64,000 bases of DNA from Mimachlamys varia (taxonomy: Eukaryota; Mollusca; Bivalvia; Pectinida; Pectinidae), in NCBI GenBank assembly GCA_947623455.1, contig OX392534.1, forward strand, positions 35,779,426 through 35,843,425, read 5' to 3'. The notes beneath the pieces were generated by a model. That model had not been told where the DNA came from, did not search any database, and worked only from the letters and a program-made list of their open reading frames with translations. Position numbers and translations under genes: made by a program. Shown here in pieces: positions 35,150 through 46,100 of the stretch. How positions within the stretch are numbered: position 1 is the stretch's first letter; each line of letters opens with the position of its first letter.

Positions 35150-35870
35150 AATTATAATTATACCCCCACCCCCGCGCAGCGAAGTTAGAGGGGGGGGGGG
35201 TATACTGGAATCAGGTTGTCCGACACAACGATATACCGGCTACTCCTCCTAAACTTCTGAGGGAATTTCAACAAAACTGGGTTGCAATAATCCTTATACA
35301 TTGGAGATGTGCGTAATCTATATATCATGGTATGCCATGGTAACCAGGTCACTATACTACATAGGAATGTTAGAGACCATAAGTAATGATCATGCAGGGT
35401 ACTTTTCTGCAGATATTTTGGTTGCTATGGCAACCAGGTCAAAATTCCCAAATTCTTGTTGAACACTAATTTGTCAGCGTAACTCCATCTTAACCTATGA
35501 ACAAATTTAAATGAAACTACACAGATATGTAAGGTGTAGATATGCACGCAGATTATTTTTCTAACATGAGTTTAGGTTGCCGTGGTAACCAGCTCATATA
35601 AACAGGTTTTTGTTGGAATCTTTTGACTAGAAAATTCCTCCTAATCCGTGAACCAAATTCAATGAAGTTTCACATAAATGTTATGGACCATGTGTACATA
35701 TGCATACAGATTATTTTATGCAGATTTTTGGTTGCCATGGTAACCAGGTCACTATTGACTGGAAAAATGTTCCTAAACCTGTGAACAAATCTCAATGAAA
35801 CTACATAGAGATGTTAAAGACGACGTGTAGATGTATCTGCCGATACACATTTTAGTTAGCCGTTGGTGTA
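35150..35870. repeat. mollusc-type dispersed repeat with ~170-bp cores
   Basis: After a C-rich/G-rich hairpin (ACCCCCACCCCCGCGC and AGAGGGGGGGGGG, 35161-35200), four units carry GGTTGCCATGGTAACCAGGT (35330, 35425, 35577, 35727). AATGAAACTACA occurs between them. It is non-coding. Confidence 0.65.
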
Positions 35871-35910
35871 CAGTTCTAGCTAGTGAGTGGGGGGGACAAA
35901 TCCTTGAAAG

Positions 35911-36201
35911 CCAGGGGTTACATCACCTACACTCTCTACACCCCTGTCATGGCAAAATTGATGTACATCAAAAGAATCTCGTGGTCACATAATGGTAAAA
36001 CATTACAGGCTTTAAAGTCGGTTGCGGTTTCTACACAGCATAGCGAATGGTCAGTTTTTTTTACATCTAAGCGTGCCTTCAGTCCACGAGATTCTTTTGA
36101 TGTACATCTTAGGGTCGAACTAGTCTTTTTGTCTCATCAACAATGATGGTGCACACAGAGCCTTCAGTTTTGCCATGACATAATCCAGGGGTAACCCCTG
36201 G
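35911..36201. repeat. inverted-repeat element shared with window start
   Basis: The end CCAGGGGTTAC (35911) is mirrored by GTAACCCCTGG (36191-36201). Inside, AAAAGAATCTCGTGG (35968) is mirrored by CCACGAGATTCTTTTGATGT (36088). The same words occur at 1-175. Confidence 0.7.
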
Positions 36202-36244
36202 ATATCGAGGATGACAAGATTTCTACACTAAACCTTCGATTTAA

Positions 36245-37765
36245 TACAAGAGGCCCAATGGGCCTGCATCGCTCACCTGGTATCAATCTCTGACTTATAT
36301 TATAGTGTAACCCTTAAGTCTCCCAAAATTGTTACTGTAAGACATTTAGATGAACATGTTCAGATTTAAACATATTTTACCCCTGTGACCTTATAAGACA
36401 ACATCATTTTCATTTTCAAATTTTGTTTCGCTTCATCCCAGGATGCTACTAGCCAAATATCATGTCTCTAGGCATTTGGGTTTATCAGAAGAAGTCGCTG
36501 AAAGCTTTTAACCGATTTGACCACTGTGACCTTTATATGGGTCAAGCTCATTTTCCTTCCCAAAGTTTGTCAAGCTTCATCCAAGGAACCTTTCAGCCAA
36601 ATATCATGCTTCTTGGGCTTTCGGTATTTCAGAAGAAGTCGTTTAAATGTTTTAACAGCTTACCCCTGTGACCTTGAATATAGGTCAAGGTCATTTCTTT
36701 TCGCAAACTTTGTTGGGCTTCATCCAAGGAACCATTCAGCCAAATACCATGTTTCTTGGGGTTTTGGTATTTCAGAAGAAGTCGTTTAAAGGTTTTAACA
36801 GATTTGACCCCTGTGACCTTGAATATAGGTCCAGGTCATTTCTTTTCGCAAACTTTGTCGGGCTTCATCCAAGGAACCTTTAAGCCAAATATCATACTTC
36901 TAGGGCTCTTGGTACTTCAGAAGAAGTCGTTTAACGGTTTTAACAGATTTGACCCCTGTGACCTTGAATATAAGTCAAGGTCATTTCTTTTCGCAAACTT
37001 TGTCGGGCTTCGTCCAAGGAACCTTTCAGCCAAATATCATGCTTCTGGGAATTTTGGTACTTCAGAAGAAGTCATTTAAAGGTTTTAACAGATTTGACCC
37101 CTGTGACCTTGAATATAAGTCAAGGTCATTTCTTTTCGCAAACTTTGTCGGGCTTCATCCAAGGAACATTTTAGCTAAATACCATGTTTCTAGGGCTTTT
37201 GGTATTTCAGGAGAAGTCGTTTAAAGGTTTTAACAGATTTGACCCTGACCTTGAATATAGGTCAAGGTCATTTCTTTTTGCAAACTTTGTTGGGCTTCAT
37301 CCAAGGAATATTTCAGCCAAATATCATACTTCTAGGGATTTTGGTTTATTAGAAGAAGTCGTTTAAAGGTAAAAATAGATTTAACCTCACTGTGACCTTG
37401 AATATTGGTCAAGGTCATTTCTTTTCGCAAACTTTATCTAGCTTCATCCAAGGAAGCTACTGGTCAAATATGAGGTCTCTATGCCTGACGGTATTTTAGA
37501 AGAAGTTGTTTGAAGGTTTTGACATTTTTGACCCCTGTGACCTTGAAATTAGGTCAAAGTGATTTTTTTTCGCAAACTTTGTTCAGCTCCTTCCAAGAAA
37601 GCTACCAGCCAAATTTCATGTCACTAAGCCTTTCAGTATTTTAGAAGAAGTCGTTTAAAGGAAAAAGTTGACGGACGCAGGATGGACGGAAGGACGGACG
37701 GACGGACGACGGACGATGCACCATCACATAAGCTCACTTGGCCCTTCGGGCCAGGTGAGCTAATA
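36245..37765. mobile_element. pearl/Helentron-like element with ~145-bp tandem cores
   Basis: The left flank ACAAGAGGCCCAATGGGCCT is followed by about eight core units spaced 141-149 nt. Each has TGACCTTGAATATAGGTCA-type words, TTTCTTTTCGCAAACTTTGT and AGAAGAAGTCGTTTAAAGG. A GGAC microsatellite (37680-37720) and a right flank with a strong hairpin (TGGCCCTTCGGGCCA) come next, and the element ends GTGAGCTAA followed by T. Cores plus microsatellite plus flanks is the pearl plan described in bivalves. A terminal hairpin before CTAA is a Helitron-type ending. Overlapping open frames at 36462-37366 are repeat translations, not genes. Confidence 0.6.
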
Positions 37766-37950
37766 ATATTATAGGCTACTTCCATGATGTTAGAGGGTTT
37801 AACACGACGAGAAACTTTTCACAGTCATCACTTATTCACCAATACAATCTGGTGGACAAAATAAGAACTTTTGTAGGTGTAGTTAGGTGTGCAGAGGGTG
37901 AAAGTAACCCCATGGATTATTGAGAATGTAGCACCCTGTGTAATCTGAAG

Positions 37951-38117
37951 CACAGGGACCTGAGAATTTGTTACAGCTAGTTTTGGACCTAAACTTGGTC
38001 CAATGGTCATAAAGGCTACATGTAGTGGATGTGATCCCCCCCCCAACAGTGTAAAATTACTCCAAACACCTTAGTTTAGGACCAAAACTAGCTGTAACAA
38101 ATGTTCAGGTACCTGTG
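37951..38117. mobile_element. hAT-type MITE (second copy)
   Basis: Terminal repeats CACAGGGACCTGAGAATTTG and its complement flank a 167-bp element related to that at 62446-62597. The flanking octamers ATCTGAAG and GTCTGTAG match at 6 of 8 positions, consistent with a decayed 8-bp target duplication. Confidence 0.7.
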
Positions 38118-38130
38118 GTCTGTAGCTAAC

Positions 38131-38232
38131 GGTTCTGCCTATGTGATTAGCCTAAATGCATGTATATAGGGTTGCTGGTGGATGATCATCTGCTAGCAAC
38201 ACTATATATATTTAGGCCAATCAGATATTCAG
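38131..38232. repeat. ~42-bp-arm hairpin
   Basis: GTTCTGCCTATGTGATTAGC...GGGTTGCT is mirrored by AGCAACACTATATATATTTA...TTCAGAAC. It lies directly after the hAT-type MITE. Confidence 0.7.
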
Positions 38233-38388
38233 AACCTTTAGCTTCAGACTACACCTTGTAGGACATATTGTTATGAAGATTAAGTATAAAAAAAAAACAT
38301 TTAATGAGTATCTAGAATTCAAATATACGTCTAGCACTATAAGAATTTTACTTACTTTCCAAAAACCTTCTTTTTTTAAGTTACAGTT

Positions 38389-38657
38389 CAGGGCCCGTAT
38401 TCATGAAACCGTTCTCATGCTCAAGCACGAATTTCTTGCTTAAACCTTATTTCGTGTTCTGGCTATAAATTATTTTAAAAATCTAACTTTGTCAAAGTTT
38501 TTGAAAAAAGTTCAAGAGACATGAAGCCAAGAGATGTTTTCAACATTTACATTGACTTTTTGACTCTTCGACATGATTAAGAAGAGTTTCAAGAAAGCTG
38601 GCTTGAGCACAGAGTCCATGCTTGAGCATGAGAACGGTTTCATGAATACAGGCCCTG
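38389..38657. mobile_element. MITE with CAGGGCCCGTATTCATGAAA termini
   Basis: The left end (38389) and right end (38657) share 38-bp inverted repeats (CAGGGCC, GTATTCATGAAACCGTTCTC, ATGCTCAAGC). The interior is about 190 bp and non-coding. The target duplication is not clear. Confidence 0.8.
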
Positions 38658-39350
38658 GTAGTGGAAAGACAAAGTTGCCATGAAATTTCAAAACTATAAT
38701 GGAATACAGCTAGGACAAGCACCACTGATGAGTTCAGTCAACAAAGTTTTCTTATTTGTTTTTATTTTCAGATTTTACCATTTATTTTAATATCACAAGT
38801 TGAGTTAGTATTACCAATTTAACTTTAAAACATAATTTTATGAATTAAAATTTAACTTTAAAACATAATTTTATGAATTAAATTGCAATTCATATATATG
38901 CTTAATGACATTTTATGGTAAAATATACTGTGTGTAAAAGCATTCCTCCATGTTCCACTTGTTAATGAAAGAAATATCCAATTCCGGCAAACAGAATTGA
39001 CAGCAATACCAAGAAGTAAATGACCAAAAACAAACAATTATGAATGTTTGGATGTTTATCAATGTCTAATTCATGAAGTTCCATTTTTGATATCAGCATC
39101 AATCATATCACTGATGTCTTTGATCTCAAATCCGAATTTCGAATCCACCTCCAATGTTTTTGCCACAGTCAAACCTTTACATTAATTTTGTTTTTCTGGA
39201 ATATTCTAATGAAACGGAAGGAAGAGTAGTTTTTTATTGACACTTGGTATGAAGTTTGGTCTTTTTCCATTGAATTTGCTTTTTCGATGAAGAGTCTTGG
39301 AGCCAAACTGTTTTAATTGACACTTTTAGAAATCTGTAGCAGGAAAATTT
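38658..39350. other. intergenic; one 34-bp direct duplication
   Basis: AATTTAACTTTAAAACATAA plus TTTTATGAATTAA is duplicated in tandem around 38817-38882. Otherwise nothing was recognised. It probably lies downstream of the PRPF18 transcript. Confidence 0.4.
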
Positions 39351-39354
39351 TCAT

Positions 39355-40190
39355 CATTGATACAGTCAGATCGTTTCTCCACTCTTCAGGACGGGTCTGT
39401 TGAGAATAATCTTTGTCGTATAAAACAGGCTAATTTCTGTTAGTAATCACAGTTTCTGATAGTTCTGTATGGAATATTTCCTGTCAAACAGTCAGATTCT
39501 TTTAGTAATCACAGTTTATAACGGTAATATTATCTTGTCATAAGGTCAGATTTTTTTGTTATTCACAGTTTCTGATTGGTCTAGCACGGGAAGAATTCCT
39601 CATCATATAGAGGTCAATCATTTTTGGTAATCCAGACCTCGTGATGGGTCTCTCAGATTAATCACTATTATGCAATCAGACTTTTAAGTAATCACAGTTT
39701 ATAATGATAATATTCTCTGTCATACGGTCCGACTTTTTTGTGATTCACAGTTTCTGATTGGTCTAACACAGGAAACATTCTCCATAATAGAGTTCCATTG
39801 TTTTTTTTTTAGTAATCTAGATATCGTGATCGGTCTGTCAGAAATATTCTGTCATAAAATACAGCCAGACTTTTACTTTTAATCCAGTTTCTTATAGTCC
39901 TGTAAGAATTATTCTCCATCATACGGTCAGACTTTTTGTGATGTAATTCACGGTTTCAGATTGGTTTAACATGGGAGACATTCTCCATAGAGCTCAATCT
40001 TTTTTGTAATCCACACCTAGTAACGGGTCTGTCGGGAATATTCTCTATCATAAAATACAGTCAGATTTTTATTTGTAATCCAGTTTCTGATAGTTCTGTA
40101 AGAATTCTCCGTTATACAGTCAAATCTTTTTTGTAATCCACACTTCGTGACGGGTCGGTCGGGAATATTCTCTGACATTGTGTCATTAAC
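39355..40190 (-). repeat. PRPF18: ~60-69-bp diverged minisatellite overlapping the last PRPF18 exon
   Basis: On the minus strand the units run (GG)AGAATATTCCCGACAGACCC, then GTGGATTACAAAAAAGATT, then TGACTGTAT. The first unit is the coding end of PRPF18 exon 10 ([17 protein letters not shown] and stop). About a dozen increasingly diverged units follow downstream to about 39360. They are non-coding past the stop at 40112. Confidence 0.75.
40068..40073 (-). terminator. PRPF18: candidate PRPF18 polyadenylation signal
   Basis: AATAAA lies on the minus strand 38 nt past the stop codon, inside the second minisatellite unit. Related units have lost the exact hexamer. Confidence 0.45.
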
Positions 40191-43100
40191 CTCTTCAGTG
40201 CCTGTTTAAAACACAAAACAAGACATCAAAAATAAAGACATGCATGCATTTTATCTGAAGACCAAACACATGCTGAGCAAATTAAGCATATCTCAAAAAA
40301 CTGAAATATATTTTAAATACATTTCATACTTTGCTCAAATGTTTTGATAAAACCAATTATCAATCTTTTGATGACTCAATCACCCTAAATGGTTGTTTTA
40401 ACGTCATGAGCTTTAAAACTGAAATTTTCTAAATATTTGAAATTTCCATAAATTTTCATAAATGAAATATGATTTCCTCTATTAAAGACATCAAAGACAG
40501 AAGTATGCTCAATTATAGAAGATTTGACCTAATTTTTTTATCTTATTGAAATATGCCAGTCCTCATAATACCCCTTGCAAATTTCTTTGCTACCTGATAT
40601 TATTTTCATTGGTTTACAAAGTTCTGGACAGTAGAAAAGTTTAGAAAAGCATTTAACACATAATTAAATGAAGTTTCCTTTAATAAAAACTGTAATGCTT
40701 TCCTATTGAGATTTTAATGTTAATGAATTTATTTTTGGAATGTTGATGAAACTTGGGCCAGACATGATAAAATAAATTTACGTCATACTTCAAAACCATT
40801 CATAATATTGAAATACAAAATTAGACAAATAAATCTTGAAATCTTCATCTTATGATAAGTTGTTATGAAACATCTACCAGGATGTAAAATTTCTTTACAT
40901 TTTCTGTGTCAAGAAATACTGACCTGGATGTATTTTCTCTGTGTTTCGTCGTTAAGCACATGGGCTACGTTCCTAGAGGAGATTTTTTCTCGACCTGTAC
41001 GTGCGTGGATTCCCACCATGGTTACACCAATAGGCCAAGGTGCATTGCCGATTGCCATTTCTAAGTATGCATCATTTGCCTGGAGAGATAGCATATTTTT
41101 TATATATACATTTATTGTTACATTCCTTTTGTTTGGCTTAAAATCAAAGAGAAATTATGTTTAAATCTATTGCTGAAATAATGTAATCTTTTACCATCCT
41201 CCAATTTTTTCAAAAAAATATTAAACAATGATGACAAAGGTTTTATTTTTTTGTGAGATTGATTTAAGCTAGTAGCAGCATTTATCTTGAACTCTATAAT
41301 TATTTGTATATTTCATAAATATAGGCCTACTGAAATCTCAAAATTGTAGATAGACATAGTCTAAGGAAAAAATACAATGTGAAAGTAATTATATCCAAAC
41401 AATGTATATTACATGTATGTATTTCATTTGCATTTGAAATATTAAGGGTGATAAATCCAATTTTACCTTGATATAATCTCTGTCCATTAAGAATTTTATA
41501 ATATCCACCATGCATTCTAAAATATCTTCATCTGTTTTCTGGAAAAAAATAATTGTTATATTAGATATTGCTTTAACATGTTACTCTGATTTTTCGTTTC
41601 TTTGTTAGAAAGTTGGACTTTTCCCTCCTTTTTTCTCTCTCTCTTTCATTTATGTATATAATCTTAGTTCTATGAATTTCTCTTGAAAATTAATAATAGT
41701 TGAAAGAATGTTTCTTGTTTTCAGGGGAGAATAAGTTGACATCAATATTTGATTAACAGGCCTCAGTTTCATGAACGTTTCTTAATTTAAGGATTCCTTA
41801 AACCGATGCTTTCCTATGGAGATTCTTGATTAATTTAAACATATTTTAATAATTCCAATTATTATTGAACAATAAAGATATGTTTAAACCAATCAATAAT
41901 CTCGATAGAAAAGCATTACAGTAGGTAAGGAAAGTTCATTACATTAAGTATCTCCCCAATGGTCTCTGTAATGCTTTTCTATGGGAAATTTAAGTGAAGG
42001 ACCATTGGTGTCCATACATATTGAGAAAAAAGTTGTTCCTTAAAATCACCCATGACAACAAGAAGCTATACCTTCTGCATTACATCAAACATTAACCAAG
42101 ATATATTGATAGAAATGTAGACTCACAAGCCTAAAGCAGAAGGAAGGGGGACGCCAGGCTTAAGTACGTCACAGATGAAACAAGAAAGACGTAGTCCTTT
42201 GATTTTCAAATCTCAATACAAACTTGTAGATAATATTACAAATCGGTCACACAACATACATCTGTTATTGTAATTTTATTGACTTTAAAATATACAAACA
42301 CACCATAGTATATTGAAGATGTTTCTATACTTCTAAGAAGATTTTTTTATCAAAAGGTTTTTTTTCATTACAGCAAAAATTTGAAGTACATATGCATGTA
42401 GCGGATCTAGACTGGGTCAATCATCGGCGACCATATAGCTCCATTATTTGAGCGCCTGTCTAGAGTTTGGAAGGTCTCAGGTTCAAACCCCAGTCTGGCT
42501 GTGCATTTTTCCTCTCCTGTTACATTTTGTTCCTGTGATCAAACCTTGTTTCAAGTACTGGGTGCATACTTAGCAAGGGGATACCCGAACCTGGGTTGTA
42601 AATTGTGATGTCTTCAGGGTCTAAGACTTTGTAAAAGGAAGAAGGAGCGTAGCGGGTCTATACCGGGTCAATCATTGGCGACCAGATAGCTTAATTGGTT
42701 GAGTGTCTGTCTAGAGTTCCGAAGGTCCCGAGTTCGAACCCCGGTCTGGCCATGCATTTTCGCTCTCCTGTTACATGCATATGACAATTTTTTCCAATTC
42801 CCAACTTTTAAATAAATCAAACTCCAGTAAGATATGACCTTGACCTATGTAATACGTAGTATGTGTCACTTACCTTGTGTTTCAGACTCCGAAACAGTGG
42901 TTTGAGGTAGGACACTGTTTGTGAGTGGATGGCGCTAGCCTCTTTTCCTGTCCTTGATCTCTTGTTTTCTTCATCTCGAAAGTTAAGATCATCACCCCAC
43001 TTCTTTAAGATGAACTAACGGAATAAGATAAGAGGTTGGTTAAACATGAGGGCTAATTTTCAGGTTAACAACTATTTCAAACACATATCCTGTTGTTTAA

Positions 43101-46100
43101 CTTTAAAAGGGGAGAGAAAATATGAATTGCTACATAATTTACTTAAGAAGAAGAATAAAATAACTTACCTTTAAAAATCGTAAAATTATTTCTTGATCTC
43201 TGTCACTGCCATTTTTCCCAATTTCATCACTCATTTTCTGAAATTTTAAAACATTGTTAATAAATACCAAGTCTTGATTCAATTAAACTTATCAATATCA
43301 ATATTTTTTGTATCTAACACAACAAATCAACTAGTATTAACTGTGGTAAATAGAGTACCCCAATGCTATTGTCTTGGTGTAACATTTAGGCATGTCATTT
43401 TTCACAGGACTGTCTCAACTTTCGAGTTATCTCCCCTTACATAAACTTCATGAGGAGTGTAGAAATAAATACCAACTTTTATGTATTTAAAAAAAAAGAA
43501 GACAGTTTTCTGCCATCTGTAATATTGTGTAGTTGAAGACAATGCATTCCTCTTTATAGCATGTTGCATTTGTCAGACAAAAACAAAACATGATATTAAT
43601 AGGTACGTGACATTAAGAGAAACATATTTTTCCACTAAATCTAGTGCATTTCCGATCTCCATGGCTAAAAGTAAGCTATTAAATGTACAAATCATGGCTA
43701 AAAGTAAGCTATTAAATGTACAAATGAAGATGTTTTGATTTATAGATAACAATATTTCATTAAAAATCATTTTTTGCTGTTTCTAATTTCTATGCAATAT
43801 TTTGTACAAGTTGTATCTGAAAGCAATGGAAATGACCTAATTTTCTGGATATTTTATGTGATTGGTTATAAAACATGATATTCAGAGGAATTCACCTAAA
43901 ATACATGATATTAACCAAATAAAATTACATAGACTATTTAGAGGGGAAAATGGTGATTTAGAAAAACATGATATCAAGAGGAATGTGGTATTAACAGTAG
44001 TGATATTAAGTGGAATCTATGGTATTTCAAAAGTTCCTATATGCCAGATCAATACAAACTGATCATGTAACCAGAGGATAAGTTTTGAAATTTAGAAAGT
44101 GTTGATCAATTGAATTATGAGGTGTACATTGGGAGCAATGTACATACAATCTGAATCCTGAAACTCTCGTTCGACCTTCACCTTTATGTCTTCCTCCGTC
44201 GTTCCGTCGTCTCGCACAGCTACGTTATTGGAAGACTTTCCTGACCCGGCGTTGATTATTTCATTGATAAACTCCTGATCAACCCTGTCCATGGCTGCTT
44301 TGAAATCGTTTTCATAACCTTCACCCTAAATGTGTGAAAAATTATGATAAAATAGCAAAAGTTAAGATACAGTATTATAACTTAAAGCTGACTGAGAACT
44401 GAGAAAAATATCTGATGCCAAGGATTGGCCCCAGTTGAAACTATTTCATATTACACATACCGGGTAATATGAAATAGTTTCAACTGGGGCCAATCCTTAG
44501 CAGTTTATTTCAAGTTAATCAGAAGAGGACTTAATAAGTTTTAAGAACCTAAGTCAAATCCTTTTTGTCTTTTTGTCATTTATTTTTTGAAGGCAAAGAA
44601 AATATGTTTAAATCAATTAGCAGTTTACATGCAAAAATGTTCTTCCCAACCGCTATATTTCAAAATAAAACAGAAAAAGTCAGAAAAAGAAACCTGATGT
44701 TGTCTGAAATCAGTTGAGGTGTTAATAAAGTTGTTTGTATGCAGTGATTTTTTTTTTAACTCACCTTGATCTGAAATAAGCTACAAGTACAAACAAACAG
44801 GACAAGCATTTTTTCCTAGAAACAGGTTGAAAACTTACCTTTTTGATATCTGGGTCCAGCATCTCCACCTTTTTAAGTCTCTGAAATGTTTCATAGTCAT
44901 TTTCCCCAAATAATCTGATCGGTTCATTCCTTTCTCTCAAACGCCGGACAACCTAGATCAAACAACAGATTATTATCAATTAAAGTATTTTGTGCTGTGA
45001 CACTTAAACCTGTGTAGCAGGCAATCTGATAAAAATCATATCTTGATCTCTGCCCTTCCGTACACTTCTCTCTGCCATGGAAGTTTACGGAACGGCATGG
45101 AAATCAAGTTATGATTTTATTCAGATAGGTGTATAGTGAGTATCATAAAACACAATACTGTCCCATAATCTAAGTTGGTCACCTTCGTATCCAGGTTTAC
45201 TTCTGAGAAATACTGAATATCTAATTATAAACATTGAGGATACTATTCCGCTAAACCTTTTTTGAACTTCTAACCACCAAAACACTTCAATGGAATCGAA
45301 GCTCAATTGAAGCAATTGTCCAGAATCCACTACATAAGACACTATCTAATCATCTATTCGTGTTTTCCCAAGTCAAAGAAAGATTTTCTTTGGTCAGGAA
45401 AAATGTCAATTTTCATCATTTCTTTATTGACCTTGAAGTGCTTGCGAGGGTCTCACAAAGGCCCCCTTCAGTATTTAAAATCAACATGTTAATGATATTA
45501 ATTCATTTATGATTTGTGAATGTGATTGGGTAAACCATATGAGATAAGAAGTTATATTGCGGAAATGAAAATGTCAACAAGGAATTGATAAAAATTGACA
45601 TGTCTCATCCAAGACACACATGAAAATGAGCATGCATGAATAAGAAATTTTCAATTAACATTAAACAGCTTTAATTACGTATTTGCCAAAATCAGCAGGC
45701 CTTTGAAGAAACTTGGCCCAAAATCTTCCTCAGGATTTGCAGTGAAAAAAGACTTCCTGAAGTCCAAAACAGGTAAAATTTGAAATGTTCCCATTTTTTT
45801 CTGAGAATCTGACACTATGAAAACCTGTCATAATTCTTATTACAAAACATCAGCACTGTAATACAAATGCTGAATGCCTCTAAAGAAATTTGCCCCAAAA
45901 TTAAAGCTTAAACGCATGGATAGACAAACAGGGTAATTCAAGTACACACATCCCACCCCCCAATTTTGTTGCAGGGTAAAATAACTTTGTTGTTAGGGTA
46001 TAGTTACTTTGTTGCAAGGATATATAACTATGCTGCTGGTAAGGCCACTGATATCTTTGCTAGCCAAGGCCTACAATCCAATACGGTTGGGTCTACCTAC

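Noticed and set aside
36462..37366. Overlapping plus-strand frames with repeated FFSQTLSGF/KKSFKGFNRF peptides
   Set aside because: The frames follow the ~145-bp tandem core of a mobile element and change phase from unit to unit.
44140..44181. Longer PRPF18 exon 5 using the GTATGT donor at 44146
   Set aside because: It would end in phase 1 and create TAA at the junction with exon 6. The GTGAAG donor at 44181 gives a phase-0 join that aligns with known PRPF18.
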